DNA of 64,000 bases from assembly GCF_024972775.1 (NCBI RefSeq), contig NZ_CP092282.1, positions 4,059,525 to 4,123,524 of the forward strand. The letters run 5' to 3'. This DNA is from Dehalobacter sp. DCM (GTDB taxonomy: Bacteria; Bacillota; Desulfitobacteriia; Desulfitobacteriales; Syntrophobotulaceae). The position numbers and the translations under genes were made by a program. Every line of letters starts with the position of its first letter. The first letter of the stretch is position 1. This document shows, piece by piece, positions 53,045-62,384 of this stretch. A model generated the notes under the pieces. That model worked only from the letters and a program-made list of their open reading frames with translations, did not search any database and had not been told where the DNA came from.

Positions 53045-54109
53045 ATGGCTAATATGCTTGATTATTCCAAAAAAGTATTTCTTGCTCTCGTCATCATTGC
53101 AGCAACAATCTTCATCCCCTATGGCCTTTATAAGATATTTCCGCACTTTGTTCCGTTTATTCTGGCCTATTTTACCGCCCTTCTGCTTGAGCCGGTTATT
53201 AATTGGCTGGACAAAATACTGCGACGCAAACGGAAAACAGCAGCGATCACCATTACCTATATCGGCTTTATGATTGTCGTTGCCCTCTTGAGTTTTTTAA
53301 TCGTCTATAAATTGTACGGGCAGTTCTTAAGTGTTCTTGATACGATACAGTCCAACGGCCCCGGTATCCAGGTATGGGTCTTGAATGTCGTCGATCAGAT
53401 TCAGATCTATGTCGGGCAACTGCCTCCGCAGCTCTACGAAATGGTCATGAATTGGGTCAATGACCTTTCTCAGATCAATTTTGTTTCGCTGATAGGGTCA
53501 TGGACGATCAGTATCTCGACGGCGATTCCCAATATGTTCTTTTTGTCTATCATCTACTTCGTGTCCGTTGCACTCTTCTGTTCTCAATTAGGCAATATCC
53601 ACCGCTTTTTCTATTCTTTCTTTAAGGACTCATCCAAGCTTAAAGTTGTCTATATATTAGGTGACTTGCGTAACGCAACTTTCGGTTTTCTCAAAGCACA
53701 AATTATCTTAAGCTTTATTACTTACTTTATCAGCTTCTTTGGTATGCTGATCCTCGGGGTAAAATATGCTGCCATCATGGCCTTTATCATCATCATCGTC
53801 GATATCCTTCCGATCCTCGGAACCGGGTCTGTTTTGGTTCCCTGGGCACTAATCGCATTATTTATGGATAATTACTTCCTGGCAGCCGGCCTGATCGTGC
53901 TTTACATTATCATCATTGTGGTTCGGCGATCAATCGAACCGAAGATCCTTGGTGAACGTATCGGTCTGGGCGCACTGGCTACCTTGATCAGTATATGGAT
54001 TGGTTTCAAGGTCATGGGACTTTTGGGTGTATTCCTTTTCCCGCTAGCGTGTATCTTTTACAAAGCGCTGGTTAAAGTCGGCGTGATCAAGATGAACTTT
54101 AAGATATAG
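53045..54109 (+). CDS. ytvI: AI-2E-family transporter, sporulation membrane protein YtvI type
   Basis: Protein of 354 residues with about eight helices in the AI-2E/PerM pattern: FILAYFTALLLEPVINWL, then TFGFLKAQIILSFITYFISF, DILPILGTGSVLVPWALIAL and RRSIEPKILGERIGLGALAT. YtvI is a sporulation membrane protein in Firmicutes; AI-2E relatives are thought to be exporters, some of them antiporters. A short AGGTTAAA site precedes the ATG. It is divergent from the S41 gene and its stop abuts the stop of the RND pump gene. Confidence 0.85.
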   Translation: MANMLDYSKKVFLALVIIAATIFIPYGLYKIFPHFVPFILAYFTALLLEPVINWLDKILRRKRKTAAITITYIGFMIVVALLSFLIVYKLYGQFLSVLDTIQSNGPGIQVWVLNVVDQIQIYVGQLPPQLYEMVMNWVNDLSQINFVSLIGSWTISISTAIPNMFFLSIIYFVSVALFCSQLGNIHRFFYSFFKDSSKLKVVYILGDLRNATFGFLKAQIILSFITYFISFFGMLILGVKYAAIMAFIIIIVDILPILGTGSVLVPWALIALFMDNYFLAAGLIVLYIIIIVVRRSIEPKILGERIGLGALATLISIWIGFKVMGLLGVFLFPLACIFYKALVKVGVIKMNFKI

Positions 54110-57100
54110 CTATTTGCCCTTGATTTTATTCGCCAGGTCATCCGCCAGGGAGTACATCACCGGGATCAGAACGAGGGTCACCAGTGTGGAAAATATCAGT
54201 CCAAAGACAACAACAATGGCCATCGGTGTCTGAAATTCGGAACCTTCACCGATACCTAAGGAAAGCGGCAGCATGGCCAAAACCGTGGTTAAGGTCGTCA
54301 TGACAATCGGTCTTAACCGGATCGGTCCCGCTTTAATAATCGCCGTATGGACATCTTCATGGTAAATCTTGCGCCGGGTATTGACATAGTCCACTAGAAC
54401 GATGGCATTGGAGACGACGATCCCCGAGAGCATGATGATACCGATAATCGACATGACGCTTAGGGGCTTGCCGGTAATGAAAAGACCCAAGAAGGCCCCG
54501 GCGAAACCTAACGGCATGGAGAACATAATCACAAACGGATAAATGAGGGACTCAAACTGGGAGGCCATGACCATATAGACCAATACCACCGCTAATCCCA
54601 GTGCCAAGAAGAGGTTGCTGAAGGCGTCGGTCATTTCTTTTTGCTGCCCGCCTAACTCGAAGGAATAATTATTGGGCAGATGATAATCTCGCAAGGCGTT
54701 TTGGATATCCTGGGATACGCTTCCCACATCCCTGCCGCTGATCTGCCCGGAAATCGTCAGTGTGCGCACCTGGTTATCTCTGTTGATACGTACGGGGCCG
54801 CGGGTCACCGTAATATCAGCGACCTCTCCCAACGTGACCGTATATCCCAGATTGGTGCTGATGGGAATCTGCTCAAGGGCCTGTAAATTCCGGCTGAAGG
54901 TTTCATCCCCTTTGATTTTGACATCGATCTGCGTCCCCTGATATTTATACTGTGTCGCGGTAACACCTGAAATGGTGGATTTTACAGCGGCAGCAATCGT
55001 TCCCGCATTCAGCCCATATTGGCTGGCTGCCTGCCGGTCCACTTGAATTGCCACTTCGGGGATGCCGTCTTCATAACTGGATTTCACTTCCCGCGTACCG
55101 GGAATTTTTTTGATTGCCGTTAAAAAATCATCGCTGATTCGTTTCAGTTCGTCCAGGTCATCTCCTTTGATGGTAATGCTGATCGGGTCACCGGCGCTCA
55201 TCATGGACTGAGCCGCGGTGACACTGATCTTGGCTCCCGGCACATCGACGAGCCGATTCCTTATCTCGTCAGATATCTCGGTTACGCCGCGCTTCCTCTC
55301 GGCAAGGGGCAGCAGTTTGACGGTAAAGGAGCCGACATTGCCGTTCCCGCCGGAGAAGCTCATCTGGCCGCCGGACCCCGCATCCATAAAGATCGTATCA
55401 ATTTCGGGGATATCCGCAATTTTGTCTTCGATCTGGGTCATGATCGCGACGGTATCCTGAACTTTCGCCCCATCCGGCAGTTTCACACTAACCGAAACCA
55501 TCCCCTCATCCGTGGTCGGAAAAAACTCCGCCCCGACAGCCGCCACAGAGGCCAGCGATACCACGAAAATCAAACTGGTAATGACCAGAACCCGTTTACG
55601 ATGCGTCAAAGACCATTCCAGCAGCCGCTTGTAAGAACGCAGCAAGGCCTCATACCCCGCATCAAATTGATCATGTGCTTTATTCAGGAAAGCCGGTGTC
55701 CGGAATAAACCTTTGTTTATCCTTTCATCCGAAGGCATTTTTTCAGATAATGTGCTTTCCGATGTATCTCGGGTTTCTTCATACATTAAACTATTGCCCT
55801 GCGGGCCCTTCTTCCTGTCCACTTTTAACAGCTTGGAAGCCAGCATCGGAACCACAGTCATGGACACGATCAGGGAAGCCCCCAACGAAAAAGCGATGGT
55901 CATGGCAAACTGCCTGAATATCGTCGAGACCAACCCTTGGACAAAAACGATGGGCAAAAATACCGCGACGGTGGTCAGCGTCGACGCCATAACCGCGACA
56001 ATGACTTCGGAAGATCCCTTCACTGCGGCATCGACGCGGGAATAGCCATTCTGCCTGAACCGGTATATATTTTCGAGAACAACGACAGAATCATCCACCA
56101 GACGCCCGATACCGAGCATCAGTCCACCTAGGGTCATCAAGTTCAAGGTAATATTGGAGAAATAGAGCAGACAGAACGTGGCGATAATCGAAATCGGGAT
56201 GGACGATGCAATAATGAGTGTCGAACGCACATTCCGCAAAAAGATATACAGGACAAGGACCGCCAGCAATGCCCCGACGACGCCATGCTCAGCCACCGAA
56301 TACAGCGAAGCCTTGATATACGCGGCATTATCCTGAACAACGGTGATGGTGACCCCTTTCAGTTCGTCCTGAATCCCAGCGATTTCGGCCTGAGCCGCTT
56401 CAGATACCTGTACCGTATTGGCATCCGAACGTTTCTGGATGGAAATATTGATGCCCGGATTGCCGTTGGCTTTGGCTATCGTTGTTTGTTGATCCTGTTT
56501 CAGTTCAATATCGGCAATATCCCGGAGCTGTATGGTTGAACCGGTGGGCAACGGGATTAGCAGCTGTTCAATTTCCGCCACAGACTTAAATTCCCCGCTT
56601 GTTTTTATGGTCAGTTGCTGACTGCCCTTCTTAACCGTTCCTCCCGGCAGATTGATATTTTCCGCAGCCAGGATTCCCTGAAGGTAGGATAAACTGATGC
56701 CATAACCCGACAGTTTTTCATGATTGGTACGAATCTCAATAATATCCTTTGCCCCGCCGCTCACGGAAACAGACGCAACCCCTTCTGCTCTTTCCAGCCT
56801 GGGCTGAACCGTATCCTCAGCTAAGGTCTGCAGTTCGGACATGGACATGGTGGCTGACGAAAGCGAAAGCGTAAGTACCGGTGTGGAATTCATATTGAGT
56901 TTCAGGACCATGGGGTTGCTGACCCCATCCGGGAAGTAATCTTTAATCAAATCGGTTTTTTCACGGATATCCAAGGCGACCTGGTCCATATCGACACCGT
57001 AATTGAACTCCAGGATAACCAGGGAGCTTCCCTCCGAGGAAATCGAGCTCATGTTCTTCAGATTCTGTGTCGTCGATACGGCCTGCTCGATGGGCTTGGT

Positions 57101-57289
57101 AACAATGTTCTCAATTTCCTGCGGTCCGGCCCCATTATAGGAGGTACTGACAATGGCATACGGTAATTCCATTTCTGGCAGCAGATCCAGCGGGATGCGT
57201 GTAAACGAAACAAAGCCAAGGATAATCACGATAAAAACAAGCATCAGAACGGTAACGGGACGTTTTACCGATGTTTCAGATAATTTCAC
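54110..57289 (-). CDS. RND-family efflux pump (HAE1/AcrB type)
   Basis: Protein of 1059 residues from a GTG at 57289 overlapping the adaptor stop by 4 nt (GTGA). Twelve helices and two large periplasmic-type loops. The proton relay residues sit in helix 4 (GGLMLGIGRLVDDSVVVLENIYR) with the D-D pair. The second half repeats the pattern (GFAGAFLGLFITGKPLSVMS). A 45-residue charged insert is near 480-540. In monoderm bacteria such pumps export drugs, lipids or peptides across the one membrane. No TolC-like gene is seen. Confidence 0.95.
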   Translation of the reverse strand: MKLSETSVKRPVTVLMLVFIVIILGFVSFTRIPLDLLPEMELPYAIVSTSYNGAGPQEIENIVTKPIEQAVSTTQNLKNMSSISSEGSSLVILEFNYGVDMDQVALDIREKTDLIKDYFPDGVSNPMVLKLNMNSTPVLTLSLSSATMSMSELQTLAEDTVQPRLERAEGVASVSVSGGAKDIIEIRTNHEKLSGYGISLSYLQGILAAENINLPGGTVKKGSQQLTIKTSGEFKSVAEIEQLLIPLPTGSTIQLRDIADIELKQDQQTTIAKANGNPGINISIQKRSDANTVQVSEAAQAEIAGIQDELKGVTITVVQDNAAYIKASLYSVAEHGVVGALLAVLVLYIFLRNVRSTLIIASSIPISIIATFCLLYFSNITLNLMTLGGLMLGIGRLVDDSVVVLENIYRFRQNGYSRVDAAVKGSSEVIVAVMASTLTTVAVFLPIVFVQGLVSTIFRQFAMTIAFSLGASLIVSMTVVPMLASKLLKVDRKKGPQGNSLMYEETRDTSESTLSEKMPSDERINKGLFRTPAFLNKAHDQFDAGYEALLRSYKRLLEWSLTHRKRVLVITSLIFVVSLASVAAVGAEFFPTTDEGMVSVSVKLPDGAKVQDTVAIMTQIEDKIADIPEIDTIFMDAGSGGQMSFSGGNGNVGSFTVKLLPLAERKRGVTEISDEIRNRLVDVPGAKISVTAAQSMMSAGDPISITIKGDDLDELKRISDDFLTAIKKIPGTREVKSSYEDGIPEVAIQVDRQAASQYGLNAGTIAAAVKSTISGVTATQYKYQGTQIDVKIKGDETFSRNLQALEQIPISTNLGYTVTLGEVADITVTRGPVRINRDNQVRTLTISGQISGRDVGSVSQDIQNALRDYHLPNNYSFELGGQQKEMTDAFSNLFLALGLAVVLVYMVMASQFESLIYPFVIMFSMPLGFAGAFLGLFITGKPLSVMSIIGIIMLSGIVVSNAIVLVDYVNTRRKIYHEDVHTAIIKAGPIRLRPIVMTTLTTVLAMLPLSLGIGEGSEFQTPMAIVVVFGLIFSTLVTLVLIPVMYSLADDLANKIKGK

Positions 57290-58494
57290 TTTTGGGAGCC
57301 CTCCTCTGTTGAGGTAACATCCTTCCCGTCCATGGTGACAACCTTAATTTCCGAGCCATCCTGGACAAAGCTTTGCCCGGTGACAATAATAACGTCTCCC
57401 TCGGATAAGCCGCTGATGATCTCCGTTTCGGTGCCGCTCTCCAGTCCGGTTGTCACTGCTTTCTCCGCTGCGGTTTGTCCGTTGACGATATAGACAACAT
57501 TTTTGCCGCCGTGGAAAATGACGGCATCGGTGGGTACGGCCAAGACATTATCTTTACTGGCAATACTTAACGACACATTGGCGAACATCCCCGGTTTAAT
57601 CACACCCGACGCATTATCGATATAGGTCTTCAATGTGTATTTCCCCTGGGCATTGGCGGCAGGGCTCAAGCTGTCGATGATACCAGTCACTTTCAGTGAA
57701 GCGGATGGAACATCGATCGCGACCTTCTGGCCCCGGGTGACCTGATTGATCTCATTTTGCGTTATGCTGACGGTAACAATAGCCCGTGCATAATCCACTA
57801 TCTTTGCCGGGGGCATGGCACTGGTGACGGTTGCCCCGATTTTCACATCAAGCGCACTGAGAATTCCGTCCATGGGTGCTTTAACATCCATATCCGCCAG
57901 CGCTTTCTGCGCCGATTCGTAGGACGCCGTAGCTTGGGCAAACTGTCCCTTATACGTCTGCAGTGTAGCGTCGGATGCCATTAGTGCAGCCTGGTCCAGC
58001 TCGGCTTGACTCACTGCGCCCAGTTCAAACAACGCTTGCATATGCTCATAATTTTTCTTGGCTGTTTCATAGTTCTTTAAATTGGTTTCATATCCGGCTT
58101 TGGCGATCTGGTAGACCGCCGCCGCCTGGTTATAGCTTGTCATCAAATCGGTTTTATCCAGGCTGAACAGGACCTGTCCTTTCTTGACGGTATCCCCGGC
58201 CTTGACATAAATGGCAGTGACTTTCGCCGGTGTTGTGACGACCACAGCGGCTTCCTTATCCGCCTCGATCTTTCCGCTGAGAGTGATGGAAGCCGAAATA
58301 TTATGTTTTTCCAAGGTCATTGTTTCTACCGGAACATAGCTTTGTCGGTTTGCCTCAGCGGCCTGTTTCTCCGCCGCGCTTTTTACCGATCCGTAAATCC
58401 TGAGACCAACAAACAACACGATGATAACCGCAATGATTGTCAGAATAAATTTCCTGGATTTCAATTTGTCTTTAAACGCCACTTTCAGAACCAT
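57286..58494 (-). CDS. RND efflux adaptor (membrane fusion protein)
   Basis: Protein of 402 residues from the ATG at 58494 (GGGGGAG upstream); a longer frame from 58557 is unsupported. One N-terminal helix (FILTIIAVIIVLFVGLRIYG) leads to a lipoyl/hairpin/beta-barrel adaptor: PAKVTAIYVKAGDTVKKGQVL, a coiled coil about 110-175 and VKAPMDGILSALDVKIGATV. It joins the pump encoded directly downstream and could span the wall. No lipobox is present; it is anchored by its helix. Confidence 0.93.
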   Translation of the reverse strand: MVLKVAFKDKLKSRKFILTIIAVIIVLFVGLRIYGSVKSAAEKQAAEANRQSYVPVETMTLEKHNISASITLSGKIEADKEAAVVVTTPAKVTAIYVKAGDTVKKGQVLFSLDKTDLMTSYNQAAAVYQIAKAGYETNLKNYETAKKNYEHMQALFELGAVSQAELDQAALMASDATLQTYKGQFAQATASYESAQKALADMDVKAPMDGILSALDVKIGATVTSAMPPAKIVDYARAIVTVSITQNEINQVTRGQKVAIDVPSASLKVTGIIDSLSPAANAQGKYTLKTYIDNASGVIKPGMFANVSLSIASKDNVLAVPTDAVIFHGGKNVVYIVNGQTAAEKAVTTGLESGTETEIISGLSEGDVIIVTGQSFVQDGSEIKVVTMDGKDVTSTEEGSQK

Positions 58495-58634
58495 TTTTCT
58501 CCCCCGATTGCCTGCATATTTCTGCCGACATAAAAAATTTATCTCTACTATAGGCACTTTATTACCTATGTTACCTTTATTTTTTCATCGGGTCAATCAT
58601 TAACATTTTAAATCAAACCGGCAAGAAATGACAA

Positions 58635-58665
58635 GCAGCCGGCTTACCTGTGGTAAGCCGGCTGC
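58635..58665 (-). terminator. 14-bp-arm hairpin after the small secreted protein gene
   Basis: GCAGCCGGCTTACC / GGTAAGCCGGCTGC with a 3-nt loop, perfect. The minus strand continues TTGTCATTTCTTG. It separates the riboswitch gene from the RND operon. Confidence 0.65.
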
Positions 58666-58756
58666 CCATGTTATAGGAGCTTAGAAGCTGGTGTGTCAAT
58701 GATTCCGTATTTTAATATATTACTTATTGTTGCCCTTGCCGTTACCCGCTCCGTGT

Positions 58757-58957
58757 TTAGGGGTGTCTGGCGCCGGCCTCTTCTGCGGTTGTATCTTTAT
58801 TAGGAACAAGAACCGAAGTATCCCCTGTGGGCTCGGTTGTCTCGGATTGCGTCACCGCGGGATCCCCGGAAATGGTCTCTGCAAAAATAGAACCCGGCGC
58901 CACAAACAACATTAACAGGACACATAGGATCGGAACGAGAATCATTTTGGCTTGCAT
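58757..58957 (-). CDS. tiny secreted protein under a c-di-GMP riboswitch
   Basis: Protein of 66 residues from the ATG at 58957 with GGGGAGA 3-5 nt upstream; a longer frame from 59059 runs through the leader structures. A signal peptide (MILVPILCVLLMLFVAPGSIFA) is followed by a mature part of about 40 residues rich in Thr, Glu, Asp and Pro with no cysteine. I do not recognise it. The riboswitch upstream links it to the motile/sessile switch or to a surface structure. It could be a peptide signal or a small wall protein; this is a guess. Confidence 0.6.
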   Translation of the reverse strand: MQAKMILVPILCVLLMLFVAPGSIFAETISGDPAVTQSETTEPTGDTSVLVPNKDTTAEEAGARHP

Positions 58958-58983
58958 TTCTTTCTCTCCCCTTTCGCATAATC

Positions 58984-59057
58984 GCCGCTTCAGCCAATCA
59001 GGCTTGCGGCAGTGAGCCGTCAGGGTAGCCGCTCTGTCCCATGCAGGGACAGCGACC
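58984..59057 (-). promoter_or_regulatory. two-hairpin structured leader of unknown class
   Basis: Between the riboswitch terminator and the gene are two strong stems: 59024-59057 (GGTCGCTGTCCC pairing with GGGACAGAGCGGCTACC) and 58984-59010 (GCCGC-AGCC / GGCT-GCGGC). They lie directly before the ribosome site, so they may control translation. I cannot assign a known RNA family. Confidence 0.5.
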
Positions 59058-59064
59058 AATAAAA

Positions 59065-59097
59065 AATACCTGTTTCCCGATTACAGAAACAGGTATT
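59065..59097 (-). terminator. terminator of the c-di-GMP riboswitch
   Basis: AATACCTGTTTC / GAAACAGGTATT, 12-bp arms, followed on the minus strand by six T (59061-59066). Confidence 0.9.
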
Positions 59098-59127
59098 TGA
59101 TCATCACAAAATTAATCATGATAACTA

Positions 59128-59216
59128 CCCAGTTCGGCAACCCGGCTGTCATAATCTTTCGATCTTAGACCCGTGGCTTTGCGTCTCCGCCTTTCGACGA
59201 ATTTGCCTTTTTCGTT
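59128..59216 (-). promoter_or_regulatory. cyclic-di-GMP-I riboswitch (GEMM)
   Basis: On the minus strand the GEMM-I landmarks come in order: AGGCAAA, a stem with CGAAAG, GACGCAAAGCC, ACGGGTCTAA, a second stem with the CGAAAG tetraloop, TATGACAGCCGGGTTGCC. The tetraloop and receptor (GAAA and CCTAA-type) are in place. A terminator follows within 30 nt. Confidence 0.92.
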
Positions 59217-59227
59217 GTGATGCCATT

Positions 59228-59256
59228 ATTATAATACAGCTATGGACAATAATCAA
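59228..59256 (-). promoter_or_regulatory. promoter of the c-di-GMP riboswitch transcript
   Basis: Minus strand TTGATT (59251-59256), 17-nt spacer, TATAAT (59228-59233); transcription would start near 59221, just before the riboswitch. Confidence 0.8.
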
Positions 59257-59311
59257 CCATTGATATGACTTAAACCATTTTTCAGCTATTTTAGGAGAAA
59301 TAGGACTTTGG

Positions 59312-60859
59312 TCACAATGACAGAGTATCGGCGCTCGTCGGTTCTGAATAGGCGCTGAAGCTGCTGCCATTATAGGCTCGGATCTTATAGAAGTACGTCT
59401 TTCCTGCTTCCAGACCCGTATTCGTATATTCCAAACCGACCGATGCCGCAATCACGCTATACGGTCCGTCAGCCTGATCGGCACGGTATATCGAGTAGGA
59501 ATCCGCGTCCCTGACCGTATTCCATGTCAGCTTGATCTCATTGCTGCTCAAGGCCGACGCGGTTAAATTTGACGGGATCCCCACCGATGCCGTTTGGGCA
59601 AAAACACTATCCGACAAGTCACTCATTCCGGCACTACCTGATGCCTGAATCTTGTAATAATAGGTTTTTTCCGCAAAAAGTCCGGTATCAAGATAACTCG
59701 TGGTAAGAACCACCTTGATTCGGGCATAGGTTCCTGTCTCGGAAACCGCCCGGTAAATCGCATAGGATTCGGCATCGGGGACGGGGGCCCAGCTCAGATT
59801 GATATCTTTGGAATTGATGGCAACCGCCATTGGATTCGCCGGCTTAGTCAAAGCATAGCTTTGGGCCGACAAGCTGTTTAATACATCGGACGGTATGACC
59901 TCGATACCGCCAAAAGCCGTGATCGATGTCACTTCCCGGTCCTGAATGAAAGTCAAAAGCGGGGCTGGAGCCGGATTACCGGTCAAAAAGACCGGTGCCG
60001 ACGTCATTGCCGCTAAAGCAGAGCCGCTGAGCGCATCCGGGTAATTCTCCCCGGTCGCGGTATAACAGTGAGTAAAATTCAGACTGTCGGCATAATGCTG
60101 AATGACAGCTAAGTTGGTATCGTAGCGATTATCCCCATCCAGGCGCGTTGGTGCAGGCAGCGTGTCAAGAACTGTGTCGCTGATCACGCCTGTCCCTCCG
60201 ACAACCATCACAGAAGCCGCCTTGTCTTTCAGATAAGCCAGGATATTGGGATCAATGCTATCTTTGCCTGTCAGCAGAATCGGATAACCCTTCAATGCGG
60301 CTATAGGAGCAATGGACAACGCGTCCGGAAAATTACTTCCGGTGGCCACCACAGCCTTGTCGAAAGTCCCCAGCTGCATCGCTACAAACAGAGAGGTTTC
60401 AAAACGGTTGCTGCCCGCAATTCGCGTCACGGTGATCCCACTGTCTTCGATGGTCTGTTCCACGGCAGTGGAGATAACATCCGGCCCCCCGACGATAAAT
60501 ACTTCCTTCACACCGAGGGCAGCAAAAACAGCGCGGGTGCTGTCATTCAGCTTATCCTTGGAGGTCAGCAGGATCGGCGCGTCATATTTGCCGGCCAAGG
60601 GTGAACCGCAGAGCGCATCCGGAAAGTTATCTCCGCTGGCCAGTACCGCATAATCCGATACCTTCCAGCCATGCAGCGCTATTTCCGCAGCGGTTGCATA
60701 GCGGTCCGTTCCGGCCAAACGATATGTATTCTCTGCATCCCCGGGGACGCTGACCGGATTCGGTGTGATTTCTCCCCAAGCATCAGCAGGTAATCCCCCC
60801 AGCAACAACAAACAAAAAATGGTGATGCCGGCTGATAAACGAACCATCCATTTCTTCAT
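59312..60859 (-). CDS. secreted protein with three CWB2 repeats and two FN3 domains
   Basis: Protein of 515 residues from the ATG at 60859 (GAGGAAGAG upstream); the ATG at 60880 has no good site. Signal peptide (LSAGITIFCLLLLGGLPADA), three cell-wall-binding-2 repeats (about 45-330, RLAGTDRYATA, RIAGSNRFETS, RLDGDNRYDTN), then two FN3 domains to the end. It has the same modules as the 31199 protein in another order. It attaches to wall polymers and may carry an adhesin or hydrolase role, but no enzyme domain is visible. Confidence 0.92.
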   Translation of the reverse strand: MKKWMVRLSAGITIFCLLLLGGLPADAWGEITPNPVSVPGDAENTYRLAGTDRYATAAEIALHGWKVSDYAVLASGDNFPDALCGSPLAGKYDAPILLTSKDKLNDSTRAVFAALGVKEVFIVGGPDVISTAVEQTIEDSGITVTRIAGSNRFETSLFVAMQLGTFDKAVVATGSNFPDALSIAPIAALKGYPILLTGKDSIDPNILAYLKDKAASVMVVGGTGVISDTVLDTLPAPTRLDGDNRYDTNLAVIQHYADSLNFTHCYTATGENYPDALSGSALAAMTSAPVFLTGNPAPAPLLTFIQDREVTSITAFGGIEVIPSDVLNSLSAQSYALTKPANPMAVAINSKDINLSWAPVPDAESYAIYRAVSETGTYARIKVVLTTSYLDTGLFAEKTYYYKIQASGSAGMSDLSDSVFAQTASVGIPSNLTASALSSNEIKLTWNTVRDADSYSIYRADQADGPYSVIAASVGLEYTNTGLEAGKTYFYKIRAYNGSSFSAYSEPTSADTLSL

Positions 60860-60913
60860 CGCTATCTCTTCCTCTTTCATTCTGCCGTTCTGATTACTTT
60901 TTTTTTAAATAAA

Positions 60914-61023
60914 AATGCAATCCATGCTCCGCTTGTCGCCGGAACTGTGGCACGCAGACCTAATTTGAAGTAAATGTTGGAGATAATCTTTTGTGTAGTT
61001 ATTTCAAATACGTTGTACTAGTA
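60914..61023. repeat. half copy of the CTAGTAC palindromic element
   Basis: Starts GCAATCCATGCTCCGCTTGT, contains the inner arm GTGGCACGCAGACC and ends CGTTGTACTAG, with one end and one inner arm. The other half is absent. It lies upstream of the CWB2 gene. Confidence 0.8.
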
Positions 61024-61067
61024 AACTAGGCTTACGCCATGCCTTATAGCGCCGGCGATATGTATCC

Positions 61068-61907
61068 CTATACCCCGATAAATATCTCCACGTAGATATA
61101 CCCGTACTTCGGACTGGACACGATGCCGATCCCGATCTCATCATAGGTTGTGTTCAGGATATTGGCGCGGTGTCCTTCGGAATGCATAAACGCGGTATGG
61201 GCGCTGTCCACCGAACTGTTTCCGGCCAGATTCTCTCCGGCAGAGCGATACGTAACACCATACTTTTTGAGCATATCAAAGGGCGTCCCATAGGTCGGTG
61301 ACGTATGGGAAAAGTAATTATTACTCACCATATCGTTGGCTTTAAGTAAGGCCAGTTCCACCAGCTTGGCATTGATCTTCAACGGCGCGAGGCCCAGTTT
61401 TTCCCGTTCCCCATTAACCAGCGCCAACATGCGCTGTTGGGCCGAACTGAGAGAGACTTTCGTACTTGCCGGTGGTGGTGTTGCTGGGGTTGGGGTCGTC
61501 GATCCTGAAGTTGCTGGCGGTTCCTCATTTCCCGAAGTCACATCCGCCGTGGGTGTCTTGGGTTGGGTCGTTGTCGGCTGTTTGGCGGGTGTCGATTCTG
61601 GTGCTGTTGCTGAGGGCTGCGAAGCCGTCTGATTGGATGGTTTCACCGTGGTTTTCTTTGTTATTGAATCAGAAGATTTACTTTGAGTTTGGGACGGTGC
61701 CTGAGAGTCTGCAGACGGCTGACTTTGAGACGGCGCCGAAGGAACGTTTTCAGGTGTATTGGCTGACGCCTGCTCCGTCTGGGTATCGGTTGAGCCGAAT
61801 AAGCCCGCGATGTGCTTAACTACCCCATCAGAAGACGGAATAAACGTGAAAAAGACGAAGGCAAACAGGACAATGGTAATCGTTAATGTGCCAATTAATT
61901 TCTTCAT
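61068..61907 (-). CDS. CAP/SCP-domain secreted protein (YkwD-like)
   Basis: Protein of 279 residues. One N-terminal helix (signal or anchor), a long Ser/Thr/Pro/Gln-rich linker (about 40-155), and a C-terminal CAP domain (about 160-279) with LVNGEREKLGLAPLKIN, FSHTSPTYGTPFDMLKKYG, RSAGENLAGN, SEGHRANILN and the end IYVEIFIGV. Histidines and glutamates of the CAP cavity are present. Related proteins in spore-formers sit at the cell surface or the spore. An AAGGAGGATAT site precedes the ATG. Confidence 0.92.
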   Translation of the reverse strand: MKKLIGTLTITIVLFAFVFFTFIPSSDGVVKHIAGLFGSTDTQTEQASANTPENVPSAPSQSQPSADSQAPSQTQSKSSDSITKKTTVKPSNQTASQPSATAPESTPAKQPTTTQPKTPTADVTSGNEEPPATSGSTTPTPATPPPASTKVSLSSAQQRMLALVNGEREKLGLAPLKINAKLVELALLKANDMVSNNYFSHTSPTYGTPFDMLKKYGVTYRSAGENLAGNSSVDSAHTAFMHSEGHRANILNTTYDEIGIGIVSSPKYGYIYVEIFIGV

Positions 61908-62384
61908 CGTTTCTTATATCCTCCTTCGTACATACCATCTTGAGAAATAAATAATTTAATGCCAAAAATCTAATCTCAACTTTAATCCAGAATAAATCTA
62001 ATCAAATAGATAAGGATTTTACTTATATTCGCAAAATTTTTCTTATTAAATTTATAAACAAACAAGAATTATGTATTTGAATTAATATCATTTTCAAAAT
62101 GACTTCTGATAATGACCTTTTATAACAACTTTAATAATGAATTCAAATATTAAACTTGAAATAAAGTCTTCAAGCAATGAACTTAAAATAATTATCATAA
62201 TTGTACAGACCTATTCTATTATACAACGAATATAGTTAATTTTAAATGCCATTTTTGCCCATTACGTTGTACATTCCTGCATTACGCTTTCCATTCTATA
62301 TTTGTTGTACGATAAAAATAGGGCCATTGCCTACGAATTTTTCAGTTGGCAACGGCCCTTTGTCTTATTGACAGCGGAAACCCC
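61908..62384. other. AT-rich intergenic stretch
   Basis: No gene or clear repeat is seen in most of it. Near the left it holds the ribosome site of the CAP gene; at 62318-62360 is the terminator of the next gene. The middle is unusually AT-rich for this window. Confidence 0.5.
62318..62360 (-). terminator. terminator after the CWB2 gene
   Basis: AGGGCC-TTGCC / GGCAA-GGCCCT stem with a long loop and one mismatch; the minus strand continues ATTTTTATCG. It follows the gene ending at 62385. Confidence 0.75.

Noticed and set aside
58984-59057. c-di-AMP (ydaO) riboswitch
   Set aside because: The two hairpins lack the conserved ydaO segments; left as an unclassified structure.
58960-59059. Longer N-terminus for the small secreted protein (from 59059)
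   Set aside because: It would translate through the structured leader and push the signal peptide 34 residues inward; the ATG at 58957 has a good ribosome site.
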